Assembly (NCBI GenBank): GCA_003222395.1
Contig: QHWB01000043.1
Location: 60,321-124,320, forward strand
Length of the DNA: 64,000 nt
Reading direction: 5' to 3'
Source: Acidobacteriota bacterium
Lineage (GTDB): Bacteria > Acidobacteriota > Vicinamibacteria > Vicinamibacterales > CAVVIG01
The notes below the pieces were generated by a model, which saw only the letters and a program-made list of their open reading frames with translations, searched no databases and had not been told where the DNA came from. Positions 31,490 through 42,003 of the stretch are shown piece after piece (the stretch's first letter is position 1; each line of letters begins with the position of its first letter). Made by a program: the position numbers and the translations under genes.

Positions 31490-32856
31490 TATTCTTTGAC
31501 CACATCGACGATCTCCTGGGCCCAGGCGCGAATCTCGTCCTGCTGCTTTCCTTCCAGCATCACGCGCAGCAGCGGCTCGGTGCCCGAATAGCGGACGAGC
31601 AGGCGTCCCTGGCCCGCCACTCGCGATTCGACGCGCGAGATGACGCTCGCGATCGGCGGAACTGTCTTCAGATCCGCCTTTTCGCGCACGCGGACGTTGA
31701 GCAGCACCTGTGGATACGTGGTGAGATCCGACGCGAGATCCGAGAGCGCGCGTCCCGTCAGCGCGATGGTCCGAAGCACGTTCAGCGCGGTGCACAGGCC
31801 GTCGCCCGTGAACAGATAATCCGAAAAGATGATGTGGCCCGATTGTTCGCCGCCGAGCGACAAGCCGCCGTTCAGCATTTCCTCCATCACATACTTGTCG
31901 CCGACCGAGCAGCGCACGAGATCGATGCCGAGCGGCTTCAGCGCGAGCTCGAGGCCGATGTTGCTCATCACGGTCGCCACGATCGCGTTGCCCTTCAGCC
32001 GTCCTTCACGCTGGAGCTGACGGGCGCACATCAACAGCACCGCGTCGCCGTCGACGATGCGGCCGCGGTCGTCGACGAAGATGGCGCGGTCGCCGTCGCC
32101 GTCGAACGCGACGCCCATCCGGCATCCGTGCTCGACGACGGTCCGCCCGAGCGCCTCCGGGTGCGTCGACCCGCAATTCAGGTTGATGTTCCGGCCGTCG
32201 GGCTGGTTGCCGATGATGGTCAGGGCGAAGCCGAGACTGCGGAACAATTCCGGCGCCGCCGCAGCCGTCGCTCCGTTCGCGCAGTCGATCGCGAGCGCGA
32301 ACCCCGCGAGCCGCGGCGCTTCGGGAAACACGGCGCGCAGATGATCGAGATAGGCGCCGACCAGATCGACGTGCGGCACCGATCCCGCGTCGCCGCCCTT
32401 CGCGTGCCACGACGAATCCGCGACGATGGCCTCGACCTCGCGCTCGACACCCTCGGTGAACTTCTCGCCTTTGCCCGAGAACACCTTGATGCCGTTGTCC
32501 TCGTACGGATTGTGCGACGCCGAGATGACTACTCCCGCGTCGTAGCCGTGCGCACGCGTGAGATACGCCACAGCCGGCGTGGGAACGACGCCGGCGCTCG
32601 TGACCGCCGCGCCTTCCCCGCGCGCGCCGTGCGCCAGCTCGCGCTCGATCCACGCGCCCGATTCGCGCGTGTCGCGGCCGACCAGCAGCCGGGGCCCTTT
32701 CGCGGCATCCGACCGCTCGCGGCCCGACGTCATCGCGCGCACGAGCGCTGCGCCCAGCCGCCGGACGGTCGGAGGATCGAGCGGGTAACGGCCGGCGACG
32801 CCGCGGACGCCGTCGGTGCCGAACAACTTCGGAACGGTGGCTTCGCTATTGGCCAC
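31480..32856 (-). CDS. glmM: phosphoglucosamine mutase
   Basis: 458 residues. F-G-T-D-G-V-R-G start, phosphoserine loop I-S-A-S-H-N-P (about 112-118), Mg loop D-G-D-G-D-R, sugar loop G-E-Q-S-G-H and phosphate loop R-Y-S-G-T-E-P. It interconverts glucosamine-6-P and -1-P for UDP-GlcNAc. It overlaps cdaR by 11 bases, giving the conserved cdaA-cdaR-glmM order; in other bacteria GlmM binds and modulates CdaA. Confidence 0.97.
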   Translation of the reverse strand: MANSEATVPKLFGTDGVRGVAGRYPLDPPTVRRLGAALVRAMTSGRERSDAAKGPRLLVGRDTRESGAWIERELAHGARGEGAAVTSAGVVPTPAVAYLTRAHGYDAGVVISASHNPYEDNGIKVFSGKGEKFTEGVEREVEAIVADSSWHAKGGDAGSVPHVDLVGAYLDHLRAVFPEAPRLAGFALAIDCANGATAAAAPELFRSLGFALTIIGNQPDGRNINLNCGSTHPEALGRTVVEHGCRMGVAFDGDGDRAIFVDDRGRIVDGDAVLLMCARQLQREGRLKGNAIVATVMSNIGLELALKPLGIDLVRCSVGDKYVMEEMLNGGLSLGGEQSGHIIFSDYLFTGDGLCTALNVLRTIALTGRALSDLASDLTTYPQVLLNVRVREKADLKTVPPIASVISRVESRVAGQGRLLVRYSGTEPLLRVMLEGKQQDEIRAWAQEIVDVVKEYLG

Positions 32857-33775
32857 GACTGATTCGCACCTGGACGACAGAAGGCTCGATGCGCGTCACG
32901 CCCGCTTCGCGTTTGACGTCCGCATACACGGTCAACGGGTACAGTCCGGTGCCGAGGCCCGCGACGTCGACGAACGCCCGCACATCGTCGCTCTGAAGAC
33001 GCGCCAGCGCCTCGCGGCTGCCGCGCAGCGACACGTTCACCGTCGAGGGATCGGCTTGCGCCACCAGAGTCGCCCCAAGGTTGCTGAGATGCACCGGCTG
33101 GTTGTGCAGCGTCCGCTCGAGCGGCGCCGGCTGGATGTCGATGGTCACGATCGCCGAGCGCGCGCTCTTCAGCCGCAGGGCGGGATCGAGCACGCCGACG
33201 GTGACCGTTTCGCGCACGCGATCGCGCGCGCCCGCAATCGGCACCGGTTCGGCCAGCGCTTCGGTCGCGCGCTTCACGGCGCTCTCGGGTCCGACGATCT
33301 CGACGCGCGCCGGCTCCGACGTCATCGAGCCGACAATGTATCCGGGCGCAGGACGTCCTTCGACGGAGAGCTCGACCGGCACCGTGCGGGTCGCCGACGG
33401 CTCGAACGCGAACGCGATGGCGGACGGCGTCACCTGCACGATTTCGACGCCGAACGGCGCGCGCACCTGCTCGGGCGTCAGCGGGAACAATCGCTGACCT
33501 GCGCGCGCGCTGCGCAGATCGAGAACCGCGACGACTTCTCCGGCCGCCACTCGGCTCAACGCGCCTGACGCGCCGCGAACTCGAACATCCACCGCAGTGG
33601 GCACTTCGCCGGTCAGCTCGAGGCCGGCGGGCACCTGCTGCAGTTCGAGCGGCACACGCAATCCACGCTCGACGGTCTCTTCGCCCGCCACCGCCATCCA
33701 CAAGAGGATCGCGAGGCCGAGCGACAGTACCTTCAACCCGAAATGGCGAAACGGCCAGAGGGCACTCAGCTTCAT
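32846..33775 (-). CDS. cdaR: CdaR (YbbR-domain) regulator of diadenylate cyclase
   Basis: 309 residues. N-terminal membrane helix (L-K-V-L-S-L-G-L-A-I-L-L-W) is followed by three YbbR repeats in the extracytoplasmic space, each with a P-V-E/V-D-V-R-like strand and a P-x-x-V-x-V-x-G-P motif (V-E-I-V-G-P-E-S-A-V). CdaR modulates the c-di-AMP cyclase CdaA. Overlaps glmM. Confidence 0.92.
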   Translation of the reverse strand: MKLSALWPFRHFGLKVLSLGLAILLWMAVAGEETVERGLRVPLELQQVPAGLELTGEVPTAVDVRVRGASGALSRVAAGEVVAVLDLRSARAGQRLFPLTPEQVRAPFGVEIVQVTPSAIAFAFEPSATRTVPVELSVEGRPAPGYIVGSMTSEPARVEIVGPESAVKRATEALAEPVPIAGARDRVRETVTVGVLDPALRLKSARSAIVTIDIQPAPLERTLHNQPVHLSNLGATLVAQADPSTVNVSLRGSREALARLQSDDVRAFVDVAGLGTGLYPLTVYADVKREAGVTRIEPSVVQVRISRGQ

Positions 33776-33919
33776 TATTTGCTTTGCGCGTGGGGACCCA
33801 CGTTACTCACGGCGCCTGGGGAATCCACCCCCAGGCGCTCTCGCTCGCGCCTGCGCACTCGCTCGGGCTCAAGGCTGTCACGCGCCTGTCGCGGCTCGCC
33901 GCGGTGTGCCTGCAGATCA
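33776..33919. repeat. hairpin repeats between cdaA and cdaR
   Basis: Contains gcgtggggacccacgt (hairpin cgtggg/cccacg), gcgcctggggaatccacccc/caggcgc, and the GGCTCAAGGCTG core of the family seen at 23166 and 54699. No coding potential. It separates two genes that are otherwise closely coupled in other bacteria. Confidence 0.7.
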
Positions 33920-34732
33920 TCACGTGTACTGCATCTCTTCACGCGCGGCGCCACTGGTTGGCTTCTGCAGGACGAGCGCGCGCAATCTGGCGCGAAGCTC
34001 GTCGGGGCTCAGACCGCGTTCGATTTGACCGTCTGCGACGATCGAGAGCTTGCCCGTTTCCTCCGACACCACAATCGCCACCGAATCGTTTTCTTCCGTC
34101 AGACCAATCGCCGCGCGATGGCGCGAGCCGAGCTCCTTACTGAGCTTCGGATTCACCGTCAGCGGCAGGAAGCACGCGGCGGCCGCCACGCGATCGTCCT
34201 GCACGATGACGGCGCCGTCGTGCAGCGGCGAATCCGAATGAAAAATGGCCAACAGCAGATCGTATGTCAGCACGGCGTCGAGGGGGATGCCGCCCTCGAT
34301 GTAATTCCGCAACCCGATCTGCCGCTCGATCGCGACGATGGCGCCGATGCGCTGCGACGACAGCATATTCGCCGCGACGACGAGCTCTTCGATCGATTCC
34401 TCGGCCGACTCCGCCTTCGCGAAGTACCGGAAGAACGGCCCTCGGCCAAGATGGGCGAGCGCCCGGCGGATATCGGACTGGAACAGGACGATGACGGCAA
34501 AGACGATGTAGCCGACGAGGTTCCGCACGAGCCAGTTGACCGTTTCGAGATGGCTCCACCGCGAGCCGTAGAAGAGGAGAACGAGAAAGGCTGCGCCGAG
34601 CGCCATCTGGACCGCGCGCGTCCCGCGAATGAGCTTCAGGACTTCGTAAATGAGGATCGACACCACGAGGATGTCGACGATGTCCCACACGCCGAGGCGC
34701 GGACGGCGAAGGAGCGTGGTGAGCCAATTCAC
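33920..34732 (-). CDS. cdaA: diadenylate cyclase
   Basis: 270 residues from GTG 34732, which overlaps the folP stop by four bases (GTGA). Three N-terminal membrane helices (about 12-90), then the DAC domain with D-S-P-L-H-D-G-A-V (D-G-A motif) and S-R-H-R-A-A-I-G-L (R-H-R motif), the two catalytic signatures for making c-di-AMP from two ATP. In folP-cdaA-cdaR-glmM order, this links second-messenger control to cell-wall precursor supply. Confidence 0.96.
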   Translation of the reverse strand: MNWLTTLLRRPRLGVWDIVDILVVSILIYEVLKLIRGTRAVQMALGAAFLVLLFYGSRWSHLETVNWLVRNLVGYIVFAVIVLFQSDIRRALAHLGRGPFFRYFAKAESAEESIEELVVAANMLSSQRIGAIVAIERQIGLRNYIEGGIPLDAVLTYDLLLAIFHSDSPLHDGAVIVQDDRVAAAACFLPLTVNPKLSKELGSRHRAAIGLTEENDSVAIVVSEETGKLSIVADGQIERGLSPDELRARLRALVLQKPTSGAAREEMQYT

Positions 34733-35607
34733 GTGGTGTCCTGTTGTCCTGCTCTGCGGATCTTTTCGGCGACGGCTACGACTTGCGTCATCTCTGCAAC
34801 GGCGTGTACACGGACGATGTGGGCGCCGGCGAGAACCGCGGCGGCAACCGCGCCTGCGGTTCCCCAATCGCGTTCGGGCGCCGGCCGATCGCCGATCGCG
34901 GCTCGCATGAACGACTTGCGCGACGGACCGACGAGCAGAGGACGGTCCAGCGCCGACGCGAGCTCGGGCAGCCTGGCCAGCACACCATAGCTGTGCGCCG
35001 GGCGTTTGGCAAACCCGATCCCGGGATCGACGATGAGCCGCTCGACGGGAACGCCGGCGGCGGTGGCGACCGCGATGCTCTCGGTCAACTCCCGTCGCAC
35101 ATCGGCGATCACATCCTCATACACCGCTTCCGCGTACATCGTTTTTGGCATCCCTCGCGTGTGCATGAGGACGATCGCCGCGCCGCTGCGCGCCACGACG
35201 TCCGCGACCGGCGGATCGAAGCGGAGACCGCTCACATCGTTGATGATCGCGGCGCCGGCGTCGACGGCGGCGCGTGCGACGTCCGCCTTGGACGTGTCGA
35301 TCGAGACCGGGATCGTCAGCCGACCTGCGAGCGCGCGGAGCACCGGCATGATCCTCGCGAGCTCTTCGGCGGCCGGAATGGGGTCGGCGCCGGGGCGCGT
35401 CGATTCGCCGCCGACGTCGACAAGATCGGCGCCGTCCTGCTGCATGCGCAGCGCCGCGTCGACGGCGGCTTCAGGATCGAGGAAGCGGGTTCGTTCGGCG
35501 AATGAATCCGGCGTGACGTTGAGAATACCCATGACGAGACAGCGCTCGCCGAGCGCCAGCGAGCGTCCGTCCGGCAATGGAACGTTGTAGCTCTTTCGGG
35601 AAATCAC
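34729..35607 (-). CDS. folP: dihydropteroate synthase
   Basis: 292 residues. G-I-L-N-V-T-P-D-S-F (pterin/pyrophosphate loop), G-G-E-S-T-R-P-G-A and S-I-D-T-S-K, then N-D-V-S-G-L and the final D-P-G-I-G-F and G-x-S-R-K motifs. It condenses the hydroxymethyl-dihydropterin pyrophosphate with p-aminobenzoate. Sits between ftsH and cdaA, a conserved neighbourhood. Confidence 0.97.
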   Translation of the reverse strand: MISRKSYNVPLPDGRSLALGERCLVMGILNVTPDSFAERTRFLDPEAAVDAALRMQQDGADLVDVGGESTRPGADPIPAAEELARIMPVLRALAGRLTIPVSIDTSKADVARAAVDAGAAIINDVSGLRFDPPVADVVARSGAAIVLMHTRGMPKTMYAEAVYEDVIADVRRELTESIAVATAAGVPVERLIVDPGIGFAKRPAHSYGVLARLPELASALDRPLLVGPSRKSFMRAAIGDRPAPERDWGTAGAVAAAVLAGAHIVRVHAVAEMTQVVAVAEKIRRAGQQDTT

Positions 35608-35611
35608 GCCG

Positions 35612-35675
35612 GTGTAGGGGCGGAGCTTGCTCCGCCCGGAGCATCATGTCAGCGCGGGCCGAGCAAGCTCGGCCC

Positions 35676-35685
<10 letters not shown>
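35612..35685. repeat. paired-hairpin repeat TAGGGGCGGA...GGCCCCTA, second copy
   Basis: ggggcggagc/gctccgccc hairpin followed by gggccgagc/gctcggccc hairpin, with complementary outer ends. Same plan as 25246-25322. It lies between ftsH and folP, and its edge overlaps the last codons of ftsH. Confidence 0.8.
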
Positions 35686-37586
<1,901 letters not shown>

Positions 37587-37620
37587 GCAGAGCCTCCGAG
37601 CAGAACGGACCAATGCGGGC

Positions 37621-39081
37621 TTACGCCCGCGTAAGTTTCAAGATTAGCACGGCTTGCGCGGTGTCGGTCACGCGAAACGCCTCGTCAATTCCGTATCCTG
37701 CGACCCACACGATTCGATCATGGTGATCCACCACGATCGGTACCGCGTCGCGGGTATGGCGCGTCACTTTTCGGTCCACGAAGAAATCCTGCAGCTTCTT
37801 GTGGCCGTTCAGTCCGACCGGTCGAAATCTGTCGCCGGGACGACGATTTCGTACGCCCAAAATCTCACGACACAGGTCGCCACGAACGGCAGCGACCGGT
37901 CCGTTTCCCACGACTGCACTGCGGCTGGCGGGAAAGGAATCGGCACGCCCCAGGTCGGCCGAGACCACGCAGCCGATGCCGGGTAGGACGACTTCTCCTG
38001 GGATAGACAGCGGATACCGGAAAAGGTTCGCCGAGCTCGCCGCGTTCTCCACAGTTCCCCGTCCGCGTGTACTCCTTAAGACGAGCCGCGGACCGATTCG
38101 TTGCGCGCGCTGGCCGGGGAGATCGACGGAAGAATCGCGATCGCCTCGCGCGAGCTCGAGCGCCGCGGACGCGTGCTCGAACGTGATCGGCCGCCCTGCC
38201 GCAAGATCGTTCATCGCGCGCCAGAGAACCGTCCGTGCGACAAAGGGCGGCGCGGTTTGCAGCGGCTCCACCTGATACGCACGCCCGGAGTCCGGCTGCC
38301 CGCGAGGCGACGGCAGCGTTTCGACGAGGTCCGCCCGAGCGAGCGATTCGAGATCGTCGGCGGCCGCATCGAGCCACGTCCAGAGCTCGCGCGCAAGATC
38401 GGCCTCGCCGGCGAGGATGTCGACGATGTCGCGGTTGAGACCTTCGAGCAGCGGAATCACCTGCGTCCTCACGCGATTGCGCGGGATCGTCAGGTCGCGG
38501 TTGCTTTCGTCCTCGACGAATGCGGCGAACCGGTCGCCGTCCGCGCGCCGGACGGCAAGCCAGTCGCGCAGCTCCCGACGACGACAGCTCAACAGCGGCC
38601 GGACGATGGATCCGTTGCGCGGGTACATTCCGGCGAGACCGCGCGGGCCGGCGCCGCGGACGAGCCGCAGCAGGAAGGTTTCGGCCTGATCGTCGCGCGT
38701 GTGACCGACCGCCACGACGTCGGCGTTCAGCGAGGTCCGCGCGCGATCGAACGACTCGTACCGTGCGGCGTGCGCGGCAGCTTCAATCGATCGCCGTTCA
38801 TGCCGCGCGCGCGCCCGAACGTCCGCGCGCTCGACGACGATCGGCTTGCGGAGCGCGTCGGCCAGCTCGCGGCAGAACCGTTCATCGTCGGCGGCCGCGA
38901 CGCGCAGCTGATGATTCAGGTGCACGAAGCCGGTGAGTCGAAGCTCGCCCGTCGAGTCCAGCTCGTCGAGAATGTGCGCGAGTGCCACCGAATCCGATCC
39001 GCCGGATAGCGCCCCGACGACGCGCGTGTCGGACCGAATCAGATCGTGTCGGCGCACGAAATCGCGGACCTTGTCGATCAT
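37621..39081 (-). CDS. tilS: tRNA(Ile)-lysidine synthase
   Basis: 486 residues. PP-loop S-G-G-S-D-S (about 26-31), [10 protein letters not shown], and the two C-terminal TilS domains ([18 protein letters not shown]). It modifies the CAU anticodon of a minor tRNA(Ile) to read AUA. A CAT-anticodon tRNA gene lies 63 bases upstream, on the same strand. Confidence 0.95.
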   Translation of the reverse strand: MIDKVRDFVRRHDLIRSDTRVVGALSGGSDSVALAHILDELDSTGELRLTGFVHLNHQLRVAAADDERFCRELADALRKPIVVERADVRARARHERRSIEAAAHAARYESFDRARTSLNADVVAVGHTRDDQAETFLLRLVRGAGPRGLAGMYPRNGSIVRPLLSCRRRELRDWLAVRRADGDRFAAFVEDESNRDLTIPRNRVRTQVIPLLEGLNRDIVDILAGEADLARELWTWLDAAADDLESLARADLVETLPSPRGQPDSGRAYQVEPLQTAPPFVARTVLWRAMNDLAAGRPITFEHASAALELARGDRDSSVDLPGQRAQRIGPRLVLRSTRGRGTVENAASSANLFRYPLSIPGEVVLPGIGCVVSADLGRADSFPASRSAVVGNGPVAAVRGDLCREILGVRNRRPGDRFRPVGLNGHKKLQDFFVDRKVTRHTRDAVPIVVDHHDRIVWVAGYGIDEAFRVTDTAQAVLILKLTRA

Positions 39082-39144
39082 TTTGCCTGGCTGGATCGGC
39101 GGAAGGGGCTGGAACGGCTGGTCCTGCCGATCCGCCCAGAATCG

Positions 39145-39221
39145 TGGTGCCGGAGGGCGGACTCGAACCGCCGACCTAGCGCTTATGAGACGCTCGCTCT
39201 AACCGCCTGAGCTACTCCGGC
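39145..39221 (-). tRNA. tRNA-Met(CAT), probably elongator
   Basis: 77 bases including an encoded CCA end. Acceptor GCCGGAG/CTCCGGC, D-loop with GCTCAG-GC-GGTTAGAGC, anticodon stem AGCGT/GCGCT around loop CTCATAA (anticodon CAT), and T-arm GGCGG-TTCGAGT-CCGCC. CAT could also be the tRNA(Ile2) that TilS modifies; its position next to tilS leaves that open. It is not an initiator because the acceptor begins with a G-C pair. Confidence 0.93.
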
Positions 39222-39237
39222 TGAATGTTCGATCTTA

Positions 39238-40185
39238 CTATGGGCTCCCCGCCTTCACCGCTGCCGCCAGCAGCGGAATCATGATTTCGTGATGGCCGAT
39301 CAATGCGTATCCGCGGCCGCTCGCGGCGGTCGGACGGGCGACGACGTTGGTCTGCGGACGATAGTGCCTGACGAAATCGAGATTCACCGTCGTCAACCCG
39401 GCGAGCGCGATGCGGGCGTTGCGGGCGAGAGCGACGGCTTTCAGAAACACTTCCGGCAATACGACGGCGGATCCGCAGTTCAGGTACACGCCGCGCTCGA
39501 GGCGCGCGACGTTCGAAACGAAATATCGGAAGTCGCGCAGGCTGCCTTCGCCGAGCGCCGCGCCCGACGCGGCCGGGTGCATGTGAATGATGTCGGTGCC
39601 GATCGCGACGTGGACGGTGACGGGAATGTCGAGGCGCGCGGCGGCGGCCAGCACGCTCGCGCGCGCGAACTGCGGCTGCTTGTCGTGCACGTATCGCGAA
39701 ACGGCTTGACCGATGCCGAGGCCCTTCGCGACGCCGTCGCAGATTGCCGCGTTGAGGAGGCGGCCCGTTTCATCCGCCATGCCGAAGCGTCCGGGTCCGA
39801 GCGCTTCGTCGACGTCTTCGGACGTCGCGCCGACCAGCGCGACCTCGAAGTCGTGAATGATCGCGGCGCCGTTGACCGCGATCGCCGACACGAACCCACG
39901 CTCCATCAGGTCGATGAGAACCGGACCGAGACCGGTCTTGATGACGTGCGCGCCGAGCCCCCACACGATGCCGCCGTCGGCCCGCTTCGCGTCGACGATC
40001 GCGTGGACGACGGCTTTGAAATCGGCGCCTGCGAGGATGTCGGGCAGCGAGTCGACGAACGCGCCGACAGCGGCGTGCGGATCGATTGGACGTCCGAAGT
40101 CGGTGGCGCGCGCCTTGCTCGCGCGCGACTTGAGCGGATACGTCTCCACGCCGGACAGATCGAATTCCCGGTACGGGAATCTCAT
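39238..40185 (-). CDS. conserved protein, possibly deoxyhypusine-synthase-like
   Basis: 315 residues. Conserved-looking blocks: G-L-G-A-H-V-I-K-T-G-L-G-P-V-L-I-D-L-M-E, N-G-A-A-I-I-H-D-F-E-V-A-L, G-A-T-S-E-D-V-D-E, G-R-F-G-M-A-D-E-T and near the end L-I-G-H-H-E-I-M-I-P-L-L. The Gly-rich Rossmann-like arrangement recalls bacterial deoxyhypusine-synthase-like proteins, but the characteristic lysine motif was not identified, so the name is tentative. No signal peptide. It begins by ATGA overlap with queA, so it is translated from the same mRNA. Confidence 0.6.
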   Translation of the reverse strand: MRFPYREFDLSGVETYPLKSRASKARATDFGRPIDPHAAVGAFVDSLPDILAGADFKAVVHAIVDAKRADGGIVWGLGAHVIKTGLGPVLIDLMERGFVSAIAVNGAAIIHDFEVALVGATSEDVDEALGPGRFGMADETGRLLNAAICDGVAKGLGIGQAVSRYVHDKQPQFARASVLAAAARLDIPVTVHVAIGTDIIHMHPAASGAALGEGSLRDFRYFVSNVARLERGVYLNCGSAVVLPEVFLKAVALARNARIALAGLTTVNLDFVRHYRPQTNVVARPTAASGRGYALIGHHEIMIPLLAAAVKAGSP

Positions 40186-41249
40186 AGGATCAGCATCGCG
40201 TCGCCGTAGCTGTAGAAGCGATAGCGTTCGGCGATTGCCGCATCATACGCGGTCCGGATGCGATCGCGGCCGGCGAACGCCGACACGAGCATCAGCAGCG
40301 ACGACTTCGGCAGGTGAAAGTTCGTCAGCAGCCCGCCGATCGTTCGGAACTCGAATCCAGGATAGATGAAGAGGTCGGTCGCGCCGCTGCCGGCGGCGAT
40401 GCGCCCGTCGCAGGCGCGCGCCACGGCTTCGAGCGTCCGCGTCGTCGTCGTGCCGACGGCGATGATCCGCCGGCGCTCGTCGAGGGCGCAGTTGATCATC
40501 CCCGCCGCCGCGGCGCTGATGTCGTACGACTCCGGCTCGAGCCGGTGATCCTCGACGCGGTCGACGCGGACCGGCTGAAACGTCCCGTAGCCGACATGAA
40601 GCGTGATCTCGGCGAGCTCGACGCCGCGGCTCCGGAGGCACGCAATCAGGTCGGGGGTGAAATGGAGTCCTGCGGTGGGCGCCGCCACCGACCCTCGGCT
40701 CCGCGCGAACATCGTCTGATACCGTTCGCGATCGGCGTCACGATCGCCGCGCTTGATGTACGGCGGCAGCGGCACGTGCCCAATCGCGTCGATCGCCGCC
40801 TCGAGCGCCGAGCCATCCTCGGTCCAGAGACGAACGACTCGGCGTCCGTAGAACTTTTGCTCGAGCACCTCGCCGTAGATCGTGTGAATTCCTTCAAACG
40901 CGACCCGCGCTCCCTGGTGCAATTTCTGCCCCGGATGCACCAAAGCTTCCCAGAGTTCGGAAAGCGCGTACCCAGAATTTCCGGCTCCCAGTCGTCTCAC
41001 CAGGAGGCACTCCACGGCGCCGCCCGACGGCACGCGGTGTCCGAGCAGGCGCGCGGGAAACACGCGCGTGTCGTTGACGACGACGAGGTCGCCCGCGCGC
41101 AGGAGGTCGGGCAGCGCACTGACTGTGGAATGCGAGATGGATCCGGTGTCGCGGCGAAGGTGCAGCAGCCGCGCAGCCGCGCGATCGGCGGATGGTTCCT
41201 GTGCGATTAAGTCAGCGGGGAGATAGAAGTCGAACTCGCGGACGTCCAT
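40182..41249 (-). CDS. queA: S-adenosylmethionine:tRNA ribosyltransferase-isomerase
   Basis: 355 residues. D-F-Y-L-P-A-D-L-I-A-Q, V-N-D-T-R-V-F-P-A-R-L, A-A-P-T-A-G-L-H-F-T and H-V-G-Y-G-T-F are the QueA signatures; C-terminal T-N-F-H-L-P-K-S-S-L is also diagnostic. It transfers the ribosyl group of SAM to preQ1 in tRNA, forming epoxyqueuosine. Works with the distant queE-queC pair. Confidence 0.97.
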   Translation of the reverse strand: MDVREFDFYLPADLIAQEPSADRAAARLLHLRRDTGSISHSTVSALPDLLRAGDLVVVNDTRVFPARLLGHRVPSGGAVECLLVRRLGAGNSGYALSELWEALVHPGQKLHQGARVAFEGIHTIYGEVLEQKFYGRRVVRLWTEDGSALEAAIDAIGHVPLPPYIKRGDRDADRERYQTMFARSRGSVAAPTAGLHFTPDLIACLRSRGVELAEITLHVGYGTFQPVRVDRVEDHRLEPESYDISAAAAGMINCALDERRRIIAVGTTTTRTLEAVARACDGRIAAGSGATDLFIYPGFEFRTIGGLLTNFHLPKSSLLMLVSAFAGRDRIRTAYDAAIAERYRFYSYGDAMLIL

Positions 41250-41261
41250 CCGTGAGTTCTC

Positions 41262-41333
41262 ATGGTAGCCGGTCAGGCGACCAGCCGGACCTTACTGGAG
41301 CCAGTCCGGCGACCAGCCGGACCTTAGTGGACA
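41262..41333. repeat. CAGCCGGACCTTA/CAGTCCGGC repeat upstream of queA
   Basis: Two direct copies of gcgaccagccggacctta (about 41278 and 41309), with gccagtccggc between them and gccggtcagg at the left end, give alternative hairpins. It lies in the 74-base gap between queA and the acetyltransferase gene and contains no gene. Confidence 0.65.
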
Positions 41334-41986
41334 ACGACGCGAGGTCCCCAGACCGCCTTCGCGCGCCATTCGTCGGCGATGATGCTCCAGAGCGCCTGAT
41401 CGAGATATTCGCCGTTCCGTAAGAACGATCGGCGCAGCACACCTTCCTGTACTGCGCCGATCTTGCGGAGGGCGCCGTTGCCACGGCCATTTTTCAGGGC
41501 CGCGCGGGCTTCGAGCCGATGAACACCAACCACGTCGAACGCGAATTCCGCGGTCATCCGCGCGCCTTCGACGAACATCCCGGTGCCCCAGTATTCCGAC
41601 GACATTGCAAACCCCCACTCAGCAGTTGCAAATCCGGGCCCGAGGGACCGTACCTGAAACAAACCAGCCGCCGTATCCATCCCGCGCGGAACGATCACGA
41701 AGCAGATGTACTGTCCCGCCGCGCGCTGACGATGCGCCCACAGGATGAACCGTTCGAATCCTTCCACCGTCGTCGGCGGCGGCGAGATGAAGCGCGAGAC
41801 CTCTTCGGTGGTCAGCGCGAAAAACAGCGACGCCGCGTCGCTGACGCGCATCTCGCGCAGCGTCATCGTCGATCCGGTGAGCACCGGCAGACCGTTGCGC
41901 CAGTCCGTCGGCTGCTTCGTCGTGTTCGTCTGCGACAGCGTCGACACGACCGTGTCGAGCTGCGGCTGATAGGGCATCTTCTCCAT
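41324..41986 (-). CDS. GNAT-family N-acetyltransferase (RimJ/RimL-like)
   Basis: 220 residues from ATG 41986. Acetyltransferase core: T-L-R-E-M-R-V-S-D-A-A-S-L-F, W-G-F-A-M-S-S-E-Y-W-G-T-G-M-F, V-H-R-L-E-A-R-A and N-G-A-L-R-K-I-G-A-V-Q-E-G-V-L-R. The acetyl-CoA loop (Q/R-x-x-G-x-G/A) is replaced by S-E-Y-W-G-T-G-M, as in RimJ/L-type enzymes. The N-terminal 40 residues are extra. It starts 17 bases after the subtilase stop, so the two are probably co-transcribed. Substrate unknown. Confidence 0.85.
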   Translation of the reverse strand: MEKMPYQPQLDTVVSTLSQTNTTKQPTDWRNGLPVLTGSTMTLREMRVSDAASLFFALTTEEVSRFISPPPTTVEGFERFILWAHRQRAAGQYICFVIVPRGMDTAAGLFQVRSLGPGFATAEWGFAMSSEYWGTGMFVEGARMTAEFAFDVVGVHRLEARAALKNGRGNGALRKIGAVQEGVLRRSFLRNGEYLDQALWSIIADEWRAKAVWGPRVVVH

Positions 41987-42003
41987 GTCTGTCTCGCCGC
42001 CGC

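Noticed and set aside
30676..32862. 728-codon plus-strand frame opposite pdxJ and glmM
   Set aside because: Antisense shadow of two clear enzymes; no domain and no signal peptide.
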